Positions 32,956 through 41,643 of a stretch of DNA of 64,000 nucleotides are shown here, piece after piece (the first letter of the stretch is position 1; each line of letters starts with the position of its first letter). The notes beneath the pieces are model-generated. The model saw nothing but the letters and a program-made list of their open reading frames with translations, was not told where the DNA came from and made no database searches. The stretch is from an uncultured Alistipes sp. (GTDB taxonomy: Bacteria; Bacteroidota; Bacteroidia; Bacteroidales; Rikenellaceae): assembly GCA_910583985.1 (NCBI GenBank), contig CAJTYA010000001.1, forward strand, positions 158,773-222,772, given 5' to 3'. A program made the translations under genes and the position numbers.

Positions 32956-34785
32956 TTATCGTTTGAAGACGTATCGGTAGCGGAACCGTCCGTTCGGGGC
33001 CGCGTCGCCGTCGGTCATACACTCTTGAATGTCGCCTTCCCGGACGGCATTGTCGATCCATTTGAACTCTACGGCGAAATCGTTCTCATCGGCGATCTCT
33101 AACGCAGCGAGGGGAACGGCCGCTACGAGACGGTCGCCGTCGATGCGGCAGTCGATCTCGGCCGTTTTCTCCCAGTTCCACCCGTTTTTCGAGCGGGAGA
33201 GTACGGCACGTCCTCCGGAGGGCGGTTCGATGTTGATTCCGTACTGGAATCCTTCCCAGTCGGGGCGTTCGCTGCCCTCCACGTCGATGAACAGGCGCAT
33301 CCACAGCGAATCGGTGTGCGGCGTGAGGGTTTGGGCGGTGCGAACGTAGAAGTAGAGGTTTCTGCCGTCGTTGGCCACTTTCGATTCGACGATGTCGTTG
33401 CGTCCCGTCGTGTTGACGAGTCGTCCGATGCGGCCGTAGCCGGGATGGTCGCGGTGGAATACGTCGCCCCGGTCGTCGGCATAGGAGGCTTCGACGCGAT
33501 TCCATGCACTGAAATCGGCGAGCGAAATCTTGTGGCGCGTGCGGTGTGCGGCGACCGGTTCGGCTCCTTTGTAGCGGCGGATGAAGTCGGCCAGTTGGTA
33601 ATAATAATTGTCGCCGAAGCCGCCCCGGAGCGGTTCGATGTCGCGGCTGTATTCGTGGTTGTACAGGTCCCAGAAGAACGTGTCGCCCTTTTCGATGTCG
33701 CGGTCGCCGCATTTGAGGAATTGCCCGTCGTTGGTCAGGCGGATGGCCATCCATTCGTTCCATCCGGCGAAGAAGATGAACTCCGGGTCGAGCTCCATCG
33801 CCCGCGAGAATTGTTCGGCGAAGCAGAGGCCCTGCTCGGAATGCTGGTGCGCCTTGTCCGGCTGCGCTCCGTCGTGGTAGCTCCGGCCCACGCGCCGCAC
33901 CCGTCCGCCGTCGGTGATGGGGTGCGTGGCGGGTGCGACGGCCACCGCTTCGGGACGGTCGGGCGATTCGTGCCATCCGGCCCGCTGGGGATAATAATCG
34001 GCCCACGGCCATTTGTCCTTGCCGTCGCCGAACCATTCCCATTCGGGCAGCGAGCAGAACCACGAATGCCGTGTGGTGAAGAATTCGGCCATCTGCGGCG
34101 TCAGCTCCTGCGGCGGGCACAGCACCAGCGGTTTGCCTTTCCAGCGGAACCACAGCTCCTCGTAGAGCCCTTTGCCGTAGAAATTGTCGTAGAGGCGCTG
34201 GAGCGTTTCCCCGGCTTTCGTATTGAAGATGAACGAAAGCTGGGGCGTCCGGCCGCCCTGTTCGCGGATACGGGCGTACTCTTCGCACAGCGTCAGAATC
34301 TGCGGCAGGTAGATCACCGCGTTGGTCAGGTCGAGGATGATGACGTCCACACCGGCGTCCGAGAGCATCTGGGCGTGTTTGCGGATGACCCAGCGGTCGT
34401 CCGCCAAATAGTAGCCTAAATAGGGTTCGCCCCAGTGGTGGAAGACTAACGTGGGACCGTACTGCGGATCGGAAGGGTTCTCCTCCATGAGTCTCTGGTT
34501 GTCGTAGGGACTGAGCGTGTCGGAGGGTTGGGGCGTCAGCACTCCTTCGTCGGGCAACTGCGGCATGTAGCGGTCGTAACCGCTCGTGCCGTGCCAGATG
34601 ACGAAGAACATACCCACGGTTTTTCCTTCGCGGGTTTCGGGATATTGTTCCGTGCCGATGCGGCGGCCCAGTGCGTCCTGAGCCGTCCAGCTCATCGGAC
34701 GGGTGGATTGCGCGCCGCCGGAGAAGGGGAACGAAAGCAGCATGAGAAGGCCTGCGGCCGAAAGGATCGTCGGTATTCGTTGCAT
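32956..34785 (-). CDS. GH99/GH71-like secreted glycoside hydrolase, paralogue 1
   Basis: A 609-residue exported protein (signal ending SGGAQ, no lipobox). It has KTVGMFFVIWHGTSGYDRYM, HHWGEPYLGYYLADDRWVIRKHAQML, AGVDVIILDLTNAVIYL, FAGWNEWMAIRL (about residue 342) and the shared EYSRDIEPLRGGFGDNYYYQLADFIRRYKG. The C-terminal CBM9-like module starts around NTTGRNDIVESKVANDGRNLYFYVRT. It is the first of the paralogue run, 84 nt downstream of a GH43 gene. Long stretches are nearly the same as paralogue 2 at the DNA level, pointing to duplication within this cluster. Confidence 0.86.
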   Translation of the reverse strand: MQRIPTILSAAGLLMLLSFPFSGGAQSTRPMSWTAQDALGRRIGTEQYPETREGKTVGMFFVIWHGTSGYDRYMPQLPDEGVLTPQPSDTLSPYDNQRLMEENPSDPQYGPTLVFHHWGEPYLGYYLADDRWVIRKHAQMLSDAGVDVIILDLTNAVIYLPQILTLCEEYARIREQGGRTPQLSFIFNTKAGETLQRLYDNFYGKGLYEELWFRWKGKPLVLCPPQELTPQMAEFFTTRHSWFCSLPEWEWFGDGKDKWPWADYYPQRAGWHESPDRPEAVAVAPATHPITDGGRVRRVGRSYHDGAQPDKAHQHSEQGLCFAEQFSRAMELDPEFIFFAGWNEWMAIRLTNDGQFLKCGDRDIEKGDTFFWDLYNHEYSRDIEPLRGGFGDNYYYQLADFIRRYKGAEPVAAHRTRHKISLADFSAWNRVEASYADDRGDVFHRDHPGYGRIGRLVNTTGRNDIVESKVANDGRNLYFYVRTAQTLTPHTDSLWMRLFIDVEGSERPDWEGFQYGINIEPPSGGRAVLSRSKNGWNWEKTAEIDCRIDGDRLVAAVPLAALEIADENDFAVEFKWIDNAVREGDIQECMTDGDAAPNGRFRYRYVFKR

Positions 34786-34869
34786 GGCTGAGGGGGATTA
34801 GGTTCGAAACGGAATCGGTTTTTCGTGTCGGGCGGGCGGTGCGGTGAGACCGCACCGCGTCGCTCCGGA

Positions 34870-36189
34870 TCATTTTTTCAGAAAACGGAACGCATCGACG
34901 CCGAACAGTTCGTCCGCCGTGCGGTCGCCCGTAAAGCGCAGGATGAGTTCGCGCACACCCGTGACGGGCTGCATGTCGGAGGTCTCTATCGTGATCGTTC
35001 CGCCGTCGCTGCCCGCAGGGACGTCCACGACCGCCACGGGGGCCGACCACAGATTGTCGGTCATCACTTCGATGCGTCCCCCGCCTGCGGGCGTCACGTC
35101 CACCGAGAAGCCGTCGGCACCCTCGCCGAAATCGAGGTACCGGTATACGGCATAGTCTCCGTCGCGGATGCCGCCGAGCTCCTCGCGGTCCGACGCACGG
35201 GTCCGGATGCGGGTATTGCCCCAAAGGAGGCAGGCGCGTTCGGCCCCGGTCGGCGCGAATGCGTCCAGCGGATCGCCGGCGCCCTGCGAGGTCATTTCCA
35301 CTTCCCGGATCGTCCCGTCGTCGTCGAACGCGATGGGTTCGATGCAGACTTTGCGCAGCGATCGCGAGCCGTTGGTCGTCCGGTGATAGAGGACGTACCA
35401 TTTGCCGTCGAACTCGCAGATCGAACCGTGGTTGTTCCACGATTCGGGGTCGCATCCGGCGTTGTCGACGATGACGCCGCCATACCGGAAGGGGCCCAGC
35501 GGCGAACGGGACATCGAGTAGCCGATGCAGGTGGGACGTCCCTTGCGCAGATGGGAATAGACCATGTAATAGATGCCGTTGCGCTTGCGCATGCTGCTGC
35601 CCTCGTGGAAGCAGTGATCCTTCTCCGTTACCAGCGAGTCGGTCACGGTCTCCGGGTCGATTTCGAGCATGTTGTCCTTGAGCTTGGCTCCTTTGGCGGC
35701 GAACTGCCCCCAATAGTAATAGGCCTGTCCGTCGTCGTCGACGAAGACCGCGGGGTCGATGCCCGATACGCCGGGTACGGGTCGTCCGTCGCGGAAGGGT
35801 CCGGCAGGAGAGTCGGCTACGGCCACCCCTTCGGAATGCTCTCCGGGCATACTGTAATAGAGGTAATATTTCCCGTTGCGGCAGGCTGCGTCCGAAGCGT
35901 AGAGCGGTGCGTCGCTGTACGGAACTTCGTCGCCCTCGCCGGCGGAGACGAAGGCCCGTTCGTGGATCGTCCAGTTTTTCAGGTCGGAGGTCGAGAGCAG
36001 GTCGTAGCGGGGCGAGCAGTAGTCGTCGGGGTTGTCGTCCCGCGAGACGTACAAGTAGAGCCGTCCGTCCTTCCATCGGTGTCCTTCGGGGTCGGCGAGG
36101 AACACGCCGGGCGGGACGACGGGATTTTGGGCAGCGGCCGTTCCGCACACGAGCAGAAAGAGGGTCGAAAGCAGAGTCGTTTTTTTCAT
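34870..36189 (-). CDS. GH43-family glycosidase with C-terminal CBM6-like domain
   Basis: A 439-residue exported enzyme (signal ending CGTAAAQ). The five-bladed propeller of GH43 is visible: FLADPEGHRWKDGRLYLYVSRDD (catalytic-base Asp region), SGIDPAVFVDDDGQAYYYWG (second Asp) and CFHEGSSMRKRNGIYYMVYS (general-acid Glu). Later come WNNHGSICEFDGKWYVLYHR and CIEPIAFDDDGTI. About 120 C-terminal residues (DYAVYRYLDFGEGADGFSVDVTPAGGG, ending TADELFGVDAFRFLKK) fit a CBM6-type module. Such enzymes cleave arabinosyl, xylosyl or galactosyl linkages; the choice is unclear. It lies between the other GH43 gene (28 nt) and the GH99-like run (84 nt). Confidence 0.9.
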   Translation of the reverse strand: MKKTTLLSTLFLLVCGTAAAQNPVVPPGVFLADPEGHRWKDGRLYLYVSRDDNPDDYCSPRYDLLSTSDLKNWTIHERAFVSAGEGDEVPYSDAPLYASDAACRNGKYYLYYSMPGEHSEGVAVADSPAGPFRDGRPVPGVSGIDPAVFVDDDGQAYYYWGQFAAKGAKLKDNMLEIDPETVTDSLVTEKDHCFHEGSSMRKRNGIYYMVYSHLRKGRPTCIGYSMSRSPLGPFRYGGVIVDNAGCDPESWNNHGSICEFDGKWYVLYHRTTNGSRSLRKVCIEPIAFDDDGTIREVEMTSQGAGDPLDAFAPTGAERACLLWGNTRIRTRASDREELGGIRDGDYAVYRYLDFGEGADGFSVDVTPAGGGRIEVMTDNLWSAPVAVVDVPAGSDGGTITIETSDMQPVTGVRELILRFTGDRTADELFGVDAFRFLKK

Positions 36190-36217
36190 CGGTCGGGTTT
36201 CGGTTTCGATTCGGATG

Positions 36218-37339
36218 CTATCGGGCGGAGGGGCGGTCGCCGGCCGTTTTCGCCGTGCGGGACCGGCCGGGTGCTTTCTGCGGTTCGGAAGTCGGACCGT
36301 GCGTCCGCAGACGGCCATCGCGGTCGAAATAGAGCCGGTCGATGCAGACGACGCGGTCGAAAGAGGGGCGCTCGCCCTGCGGATCGGCGTGCCGGTGATA
36401 GACGACGAACAGTTCCTTGCCGTCCGGCGACGCGACGATGGAATTGTGGCCGGGAGAGGATACTCCGTTCGACAGATCGGTCGTCATGAGCGGATTGTCT
36501 TCGTATTTGGTCCACGGTCCCAGCGGGTGGGACGCCGTCGCCACGCCTATCCCGTAATGGGAATAGCCCGTGTCGTTGGCCGAATAGGTCATGTAATAGG
36601 TTCCTTTTCTTTTGAATACGAAGGCCCCTTCGTTGCAGCGGTTGACCTCCCAGCGCACTTTCTCCCACGGCTGCGAAGCCCGCGAGACGAGCAGCGGTTC
36701 GTCGTCCGGCACCGAAAGGTCCTCACGGAGCTTCACGACGTAGTTTTCGCCGTAGCTGCAACCCGCTTCGTGGCCGTTTTTGCTGAAATAGAGATAGGGC
36801 GTCCGCCGTTCGTCGTCGTCGATGAAAATATGGCAGTCGATGGCCGAGTGTCCCCGGTCGAACCAAGGCGTGTAGAGTTCGCGGAACGGTCCGCCGGGCG
36901 TCTCGCTGACGGCCAGACAGGAGAGCAGGAGCCCTCTTCGTGCGTCGAGGCAACTGTATGTCAGGTAGAATTTCCCGTCGTAGAATTTGACTTCGGGCGC
37001 CCAGAATGCTCCCGCGCCGAAGTGTTCGGGCGACTTGCGGAACAACGGTCCGCGGTACGTCCATTCGACGAGGTCGTCCGAGGTGTAGTAGTCGAATCCT
37101 TCGGCCTCGGCCGCCCCCGTCGTGCCGGTCATGTAATAGACGCCCTCGTGGCGGTAGACGAACGGGTCGGCGAGCCGGACGGGTTCTCCGTCGGTCGTCG
37201 TGACCGGGTTGGCGTATGTCTTTTTCGGTTTTTCGGGGCGGCTTTCTTCGGCGCGGGCCGAAAATGCCGCCAGCATCAGACTAAGACACAGGAACAGCGA
37301 AACGGCCGTGCCTGCGAAGTTTCGCGCATCGGAGTGCAT
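36218..37339 (-). CDS. GH43-family glycosidase
   Basis: A 373-residue exported enzyme, first gene of the minus-strand glycan cluster. The signal peptide is FLCLSLMLAAFSARA. GH43 motifs: VRLADPFVYRHEGVYYMTGT (base Asp), GAFWAPEVKFYDGKFYLTYS, HSAIDCHIFIDDDERRTPYLYFSK (pKa-modulating Asp), NRCNEGAFVFKRKGTYYMTYS (acid Glu) and GPGHNSI-like SSPGHNSIVASPDGKELFVVYHRH. The tail after the last blade (PTSEPQKAPGRSRTAKTAGDRPSAR) is basic and disordered, unusual for the family. The ATG at 37339 is chosen for the signal peptide; an upstream in-frame ATG would place extra residues before it and overlap the promoter. Confidence 0.9.
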   Translation of the reverse strand: MHSDARNFAGTAVSLFLCLSLMLAAFSARAEESRPEKPKKTYANPVTTTDGEPVRLADPFVYRHEGVYYMTGTTGAAEAEGFDYYTSDDLVEWTYRGPLFRKSPEHFGAGAFWAPEVKFYDGKFYLTYSCLDARRGLLLSCLAVSETPGGPFRELYTPWFDRGHSAIDCHIFIDDDERRTPYLYFSKNGHEAGCSYGENYVVKLREDLSVPDDEPLLVSRASQPWEKVRWEVNRCNEGAFVFKRKGTYYMTYSANDTGYSHYGIGVATASHPLGPWTKYEDNPLMTTDLSNGVSSPGHNSIVASPDGKELFVVYHRHADPQGERPSFDRVVCIDRLYFDRDGRLRTHGPTSEPQKAPGRSRTAKTAGDRPSAR

Positions 37340-37365
37340 GGATCGGTCGGGTTTTAGGTTTCGTA

Positions 37366-37373
37366 CAAAAATA
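37366..37373 (-). promoter_or_regulatory. Promoter -7 element of the GH43/GH99-like operon
   Basis: TATTTTTG on the minus strand, 27 nt upstream of the first GH43 ATG, matches TAnnTTTG. The position of a -33 element is occupied by a hairpin (37380-37398). Confidence 0.45.
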
Positions 37374-37374
37374 G

Positions 37375-37398
37375 AAAAACCGCGGAACATTTCCGCGG
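37375..37398 (-). terminator. Terminator-like hairpin just upstream of the GH43 operon
   Basis: A perfect 8-bp GC-rich stem (37380-37387 with 37391-37398), 3-nt loop, followed on the minus strand by five T (37375-37379). It points toward the GH43 operon. Confidence 0.6.
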
Positions 37399-37407
37399 CC
37401 GCCCGTG

Positions 37408-37444
37408 AAAAAAGGTCCGGGTGTATGGATATACACGCCGGACC
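37408..37444 (-). terminator. Strong rho-independent terminator next to the pentamer array
   Basis: On the minus strand a 13-bp stem with one bulged G (37414-37426 with 37431-37444), loop of 4 nt, then six T (37408-37413). No gene read on this strand ends here; the only sequence upstream is the pentamer array and a 270-bp gap. Confidence 0.75.
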
Positions 37445-37491
37445 CAACCTAACTTAACCCAACTTTACCTAACTGAACATTACCGGACTAA
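37442..37491. repeat. Pentanucleotide array (ACNNN, 10 units)
   Basis: Ten consecutive in-phase 5-mers beginning AC: ACCCA, ACCTA, ACTTA, ACCCA, ACTTT, ACCTA, ACTGA, ACATT, ACCGG, ACTAA. The other strand reads NNNGT, with words such as GGTTA and GGTAA shared with the 7788-7928 array. It touches the terminator at 37408-37444. The remainder of the gap, 37492-37762, shows nothing recognisable. Confidence 0.75.
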
Positions 37492-37762
37492 CCCGTAATA
37501 TTTCATTCATCCGGACGGGGGCGAAAAACCCGCACCGGAAGAGGTTTATATGTAGTGCAATGTTAGGGCTTTTCGCCGGGCTTTTTTTTCGCGAGCTATT
37601 CATATTTTTTCTCGTATGTTCCGTAAAACGTTCCTGAGGCCGCGAAAATCGGAGAAATTCGCACCGTCGGGCGGAAAATGAAAAATTACCGTTAACTTTG
37701 ATTCCGGAACCGGCTCCGGCTGCGGGGTACGGGTCCGGGCACACCAAATCCGTGAAAGTACG

Positions 37763-38857
37763 ATGAAAATACGATACGCCGCCCGTCGGCGAACTCCCCG
37801 GAGGGACGGATGCCGCCCCTCGCTCCGTTCCGTGGCAGGAGCGTTTCTCCGCTTGCGCGGACGGTCCGCCCGTCTGCTGCTCGCCTCGCTCGTCGCCGTC
37901 GCGGCAGCGATGAGCGGATGCCTCAAGGACGACGGGCCCGATCTTTATACGGACCTGTACTGGTTCCGCAACGCTGCTTTCGATTTCAAAGTCGATTCCA
38001 CGCGGACGGAGCCCGACACGATTTCGGTGCCTGTGTTCCGGATGCGGGGCCGGGCGTTCGACACCGACACCGTCGGGTTTGTCGTGCTCGCCGACACGAC
38101 GACGGCCCGCGATCCCGAAAACTATGAAATCCTTACGCCGGTCGTCCGGTTCGCCGATGCCGATACAGTCCGTTCGGAAATCCGCATGATCGTCCATCCG
38201 GAATCGCTCCCCTCCGAGGTGCTTGTTGTGGGGTTGCAGCTCGTTTACGTCCATCCCGATGCGCCGGAAGCCGTTCGCCGGCACGACCGTACCCTCGTCC
38301 GCATCGCGGCGGTGGACGGCCCCTCGCGCGATGCGTTCTGGTTCGGCCGCGCGGCCGATACGCTGTACGTGGACACGACGCTGCGCGAGACGGTCGAATT
38401 TTCCCTGTCCGTCTACCGGCTCGGCGGCATCCGTCACAAGACCGACCGCGTCGCCTTCGGCACGGTGGCCGATTCGACGACGGCCCTGCGGCCGGAAATG
38501 TTCGATTTCGCTTCTTCCGAGGCGGTCTTCGCCACGGGCGACACGCTCCGCACGGAGATCGTGCTGCGTGTCGAGCCGCAGGCGCTCGATACGGTGCGGA
38601 CGATCGGACTGAGACTTTCCTACGGGCATCCTCCCGGCTACGAGGAGCGGGAAGACCGGCCCGAATTTACGATGCTTCATCTGCGTCCAGCGGAGGGCTC
38701 CGGCACGCAGCGGCCGGGCGATCCCGACGGCTCCGGGGAATCGGAGGACGACTCCTCCGCGCCGGACGGTCCGGAGCAGGCGGAAGGTGTGCAACGCCTC
38801 TCCGCGCGGCACTCTTCTCCCGCCCGGATATCGTCCGCGGGTCCGATTCGAAAATAA
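37763..38857 (+). CDS. DUF4843-like lipoprotein with two beta repeats
   Basis: A 364-residue lipoprotein with lipobox AMSGC. Two similar beta-rich repeats follow: DTISVPVFRMRGRAFDTDTVGFVVLADTTTARDPENYEI (first) and TVEFSLSVYRLGGIRHKTDRVAFGTVADSTTALRPEMFDF (second), each with later strands ending in a RIGLRLSYGHP-like segment. This is the pattern of DUF4843 and Calx-beta-like proteins coded near glycan-use genes. About 50 residues precede the lipobox, very long and arginine-rich for a signal peptide; a GTG or TTG farther in may be the real start. The C-terminus (from about 310) is acidic, then serine/arginine-rich. The DUF1080 gene follows at 26 nt. Confidence 0.75.
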   Translation: MKIRYAARRRTPRRDGCRPSLRSVAGAFLRLRGRSARLLLASLVAVAAAMSGCLKDDGPDLYTDLYWFRNAAFDFKVDSTRTEPDTISVPVFRMRGRAFDTDTVGFVVLADTTTARDPENYEILTPVVRFADADTVRSEIRMIVHPESLPSEVLVVGLQLVYVHPDAPEAVRRHDRTLVRIAAVDGPSRDAFWFGRAADTLYVDTTLRETVEFSLSVYRLGGIRHKTDRVAFGTVADSTTALRPEMFDFASSEAVFATGDTLRTEIVLRVEPQALDTVRTIGLRLSYGHPPGYEEREDRPEFTMLHLRPAEGSGTQRPGDPDGSGESEDDSSAPDGPEQAEGVQRLSARHSSPARISSAGPIRK

Positions 38858-38883
38858 AACCTCAAACCTTACTTACCGTGAAT

Positions 38884-39663
38884 ATGAAAAAAACGCTTTG
38901 GATCGCCCTGCTGAGTGTCGGCACGGTATCCGTCCTCTCCGCGCAGGAGAAGAAACAGTATCCCCAGCCGGAACCCATGACGCCCGGCATGTCCGAATTC
39001 TGGGAGCCGCAGCCCCGGATCGTCTCGCCCGGCGACGAGGACATTCCTTTTCTCGCTCCGCCTTCGGACGCTATCGTGCTGTTGGGGGCCGACGACCGAG
39101 CAGCCGACCGGTGGCAGAGCCGCGGATCGGACGCTCCCGCTCCTTGGAAAGTCGAGAACGGCGTCATGACGGTCGTCCCCCATTCGGGCGACATCCGCAC
39201 TAAACAGGAGTTCGGCGACTGCCAGTTGCATATCGAGTGGAGCACGCCGACGGAGATCGTCGGCGAAAGTCAGGGACGCGGCAACAGCGGCGTTTTCCTT
39301 CAGGGACTCTACGAAATCCAGATTCTCGACAATTACGGCAACGAAACCTATGCCAACGGACAGTCCGGGAGCATCTACAAACAGACGCCTCCGCTCGTGA
39401 ACGCGTGCCGCAAGCCGGGCTGCTGGAACAGCTACGACATCATTTACACGGCGCCCCGCTTCCGCGAGGACGGGTCGGTGCAGTCGCACGGGCGCGTCAC
39501 CGTGCTGCATAACGGCGTGCTGGTGCAGAACAACACGACGATTCTGGGAACGACCGAATTCATCGGATTCCCGAAAACCATCGTTCACGGCAAAGGCCCG
39601 ATCATCTTGCAGGACCACCACAACCCGATCCGTTTCAGAAACATCTGGATCAGAGAATTGTAA
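38884..39663 (+). CDS. DUF1080 family, probable 3-keto-disaccharide hydrolase
   Basis: A 259-residue exported protein (signal ending SVLSAQ). The DUF1080 jelly-roll fold is recognisable: WKVENGVMTVVPHSGDIRTKQEFGDCQLHIEWSTP, GRGNSGVFLQGLYEIQILDNYGNETYANGQSGSIYKQTPP, CWNSYDIIYTAPRF, and the ending IILQDHHNPIRFRNIWIREL. Members hydrolyse 3-keto-glycosides made by Gfo/Idh/MocA dehydrogenases. ATG 38884 is used; GTG at 38878 is the only alternative close by. Together with the ThuA-like gene 422 bp downstream and the GH109 dehydrogenase-type enzyme at 44.5 kb, it suggests keto-glycoside metabolism. Confidence 0.9.
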   Translation: MKKTLWIALLSVGTVSVLSAQEKKQYPQPEPMTPGMSEFWEPQPRIVSPGDEDIPFLAPPSDAIVLLGADDRAADRWQSRGSDAPAPWKVENGVMTVVPHSGDIRTKQEFGDCQLHIEWSTPTEIVGESQGRGNSGVFLQGLYEIQILDNYGNETYANGQSGSIYKQTPPLVNACRKPGCWNSYDIIYTAPRFREDGSVQSHGRVTVLHNGVLVQNNTTILGTTEFIGFPKTIVHGKGPIILQDHHNPIRFRNIWIREL

Positions 39664-40085
39664 CCGGGCTGCGCGGGGCCGAGGACGCTCGCTGCGCTTT
39701 CCGCCGTTTCTGCGTGCCGTGCCTTTTCCTTTGCTTGACCGGTAGAGAGACCGCTGGAGCTTTGTCTTTCGTTTCGGTTGGAAAGGCAGGGCGAAGCCGG
39801 GCGATGTGGCTGCGTTCCGGATGCTGTCCGGCGTTTCCGGATTCGTCGGGACCGGGTATGTCCGCCGGGCCGGAGCGGTGTTTTGTAAAAAGCGTTTCGT
39901 GCTTCGTTTCTGCGGCGGTGCATTCGGTCCGGGGCTTTTTTGCCGCATCCGGCTTTCCTGTCCGGAAGGCGGAGTGCGATGGAACGAGACACGTTTAGTC
40001 GAATACCGGGGCCGGCGGTGCGGCTTTGTCCGGAATGCGTTGTGTATTGCTGCTGCGGCCCGTCGTCTCCCGTAAAGGATTCGTT
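39664..40085. other. Gene-poor stretch
   Basis: This 422-bp gap has short open frames rich in Arg, Gly, Ser and Cys, but none with a recognisable motif or signal peptide. I see no hairpin with a T run and no clear promoter. Confidence 0.5.
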
Positions 40086-40994
40086 ATGAAGAGCAAGATT
40101 TTTCGTTTTTTTCTGTGCCTGCTTTTGTCGGCATGGGCTCCGTCGCGGGCGGCCGAACCCATTCGGGCGCTGATCGTGACGGGACAGAACAACCACAACT
40201 GGTCGGTAAGCCACCGGGTACTGAAGTCCATTCTGGAAAATTCGGGCCGGTTCGCCGTTTCGGTGGCCGTCTCTCCCGGACCGGGCGAGGACATGAGCGG
40301 TTTCGCTCCGGACTTCGGGGCCTGCGATGTCGTCGTGCTCGACTACAACGGCGACCGTTGGCCTTCGGCGACCGACTCCGCTTTCGTGCGTTATCTCCGT
40401 GGAGGCGGCGGACTGGTCGTCTATCATGCGGCGAACAACGCTTTCGCCGGTTGGGAAGAATTCAACCGCATCACCGCCTTGGGCGGCTGGGAGGGCCGCG
40501 ACGAACGTTGGGGACCTTATCTTTACTACGAAAACGGGCGTTGGGTCCGCGACCGGAGCACCGGGCCCGGCGGGTCGCACGGCGAGCAGCGGGAATACGT
40601 CATGCACGGCCATGCGATGTCCCATCCCGTTACGCGGGGCCTGCCCGCCGAGTGGCTGCATGCCACCGACGAGTTGTATGACCGGATGCGGGGTCCGGCC
40701 GAGGTGGAAGACGTGCTCTATTCGGCCTATGCCGATCCGTCGAGGGGCGGTTCGGGCCGCGAGGAGCCGCTCGTCTTTACGGTCCGTTACCACAAGGCGC
40801 GCATTTTTCACCTGATGCTCGGTCATGCGGGCGATTCGCCGGAGAACAGTCCGTCGATGCAGTGCGTCGGGTTTCAGACGCTTTTGTTGCGTGGGGCCGA
40901 ATGGGCGGCCACGGGCCGGGTGCGACAGAAAGTGCCCGCCGGTTTTCCTGCGCCCGGAGAGAGTCGCCGGGATGGAACTTACGGTGCCCGGTAA
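40086..40994 (+). CDS. ThuA-like domain protein
   Basis: A 302-residue exported protein (signal FFLCLLLSAWAPSRAAE). The ThuA-like, glutamine-amidotransferase-related fold is seen in RALIVTGQNNHNWSVSHRVLKSILENSGRF, CDVVVLDYNGDRWP, RYLRGGGGLVVYHAANNAFAGWEEFNRITALGG, and the later HPVTRGLPAEWLHATDELYDRM and FHLMLGHAGDSP. The usual cysteine nucleophile of amidotransferases is absent, as in other ThuA-like proteins. ThuA takes part in trehalose/sucrose use through 3-keto sugars in rhizobia. A perfect terminator follows the stop. Confidence 0.88.
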   Translation: MKSKIFRFFLCLLLSAWAPSRAAEPIRALIVTGQNNHNWSVSHRVLKSILENSGRFAVSVAVSPGPGEDMSGFAPDFGACDVVVLDYNGDRWPSATDSAFVRYLRGGGGLVVYHAANNAFAGWEEFNRITALGGWEGRDERWGPYLYYENGRWVRDRSTGPGGSHGEQREYVMHGHAMSHPVTRGLPAEWLHATDELYDRMRGPAEVEDVLYSAYADPSRGGSGREEPLVFTVRYHKARIFHLMLGHAGDSPENSPSMQCVGFQTLLLRGAEWAATGRVRQKVPAGFPAPGESRRDGTYGAR

Positions 40995-41030
40995 AGTGGA
41001 ACGGGGCAGAAGCGCCTCGCCGGAAAAATA

Positions 41031-41068
41031 AAAAGCGGAGGAGCCGACGATTCGGCTCCTCCGCTTTT
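41031..41068. terminator. 17-bp perfect bidirectional terminator
   Basis: A perfect 17-bp stem (41031-41047 with 41052-41068) and 4-nt loop begin with AAAA and end with TTTT, 36 nt past the ThuA-like stop. Between 41069 and 41534 I see no gene. Confidence 0.88.
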
Positions 41069-41534
41069 CGGGTGGGTGCGGTTCGGATTCGTCCGGAACG
41101 ATCCGTTTTCGCCGTCCGGTTCGCGGGTTTGCTTCGGGGAACGTTGCGCAAAACGGTGCGCCGTTTTTTCCGGTGCCGGTCTCTCTGTTTCCGAGGAGAA
41201 TTGTTTTTTCTGGGAGGTGCTGGTGGGGTATATCGGTTCCGCCGTGCGGTGTCGGGGTCCCGTATCGGACCGGAAACGGTCGGGCGGAAGCGACGAAGGA
41301 TCGTGAAAGAGCCGGAGGACGGATCGGCGAAAAAAGTCTCCTCTTCGGAAAGGCGGCCGGGGGATGGAACGGCTCGTTCGGGATCGGTATCGTCCGGCGG
41401 TACCGCAGAAAGTCCGGCGGTCGGTTTTCGTCTTTGATCCGTCCGCTTCGACGGGACGGTTTCGCCGGGCGGCTTCGGGCCGGTTGTCGATGCCGTGTCG
41501 GCCGGTCCGGCAGAACGCTTGTCCGCCGAACGGA

Positions 41535-41569
41535 ACGAGGCCTCCGGGAAACGAATCCGGAGGCCTCGT
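41535..41569 (-). terminator. 13-bp hairpin downstream of the 138-residue hypothetical gene
   Basis: A perfect 13-bp stem (41535-41547 with 41557-41569) with a 9-nt loop lies 74 nt past the minus-strand stop. No T run is present. Confidence 0.45.
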
Positions 41570-41643
41570 CGGCCGGATGCGCCGCGATGTTCGGCGCAAC
41601 GTTGCGGTGGTTGAAACGGAGCGGGAGGCGCCGGTTGCCCCGG

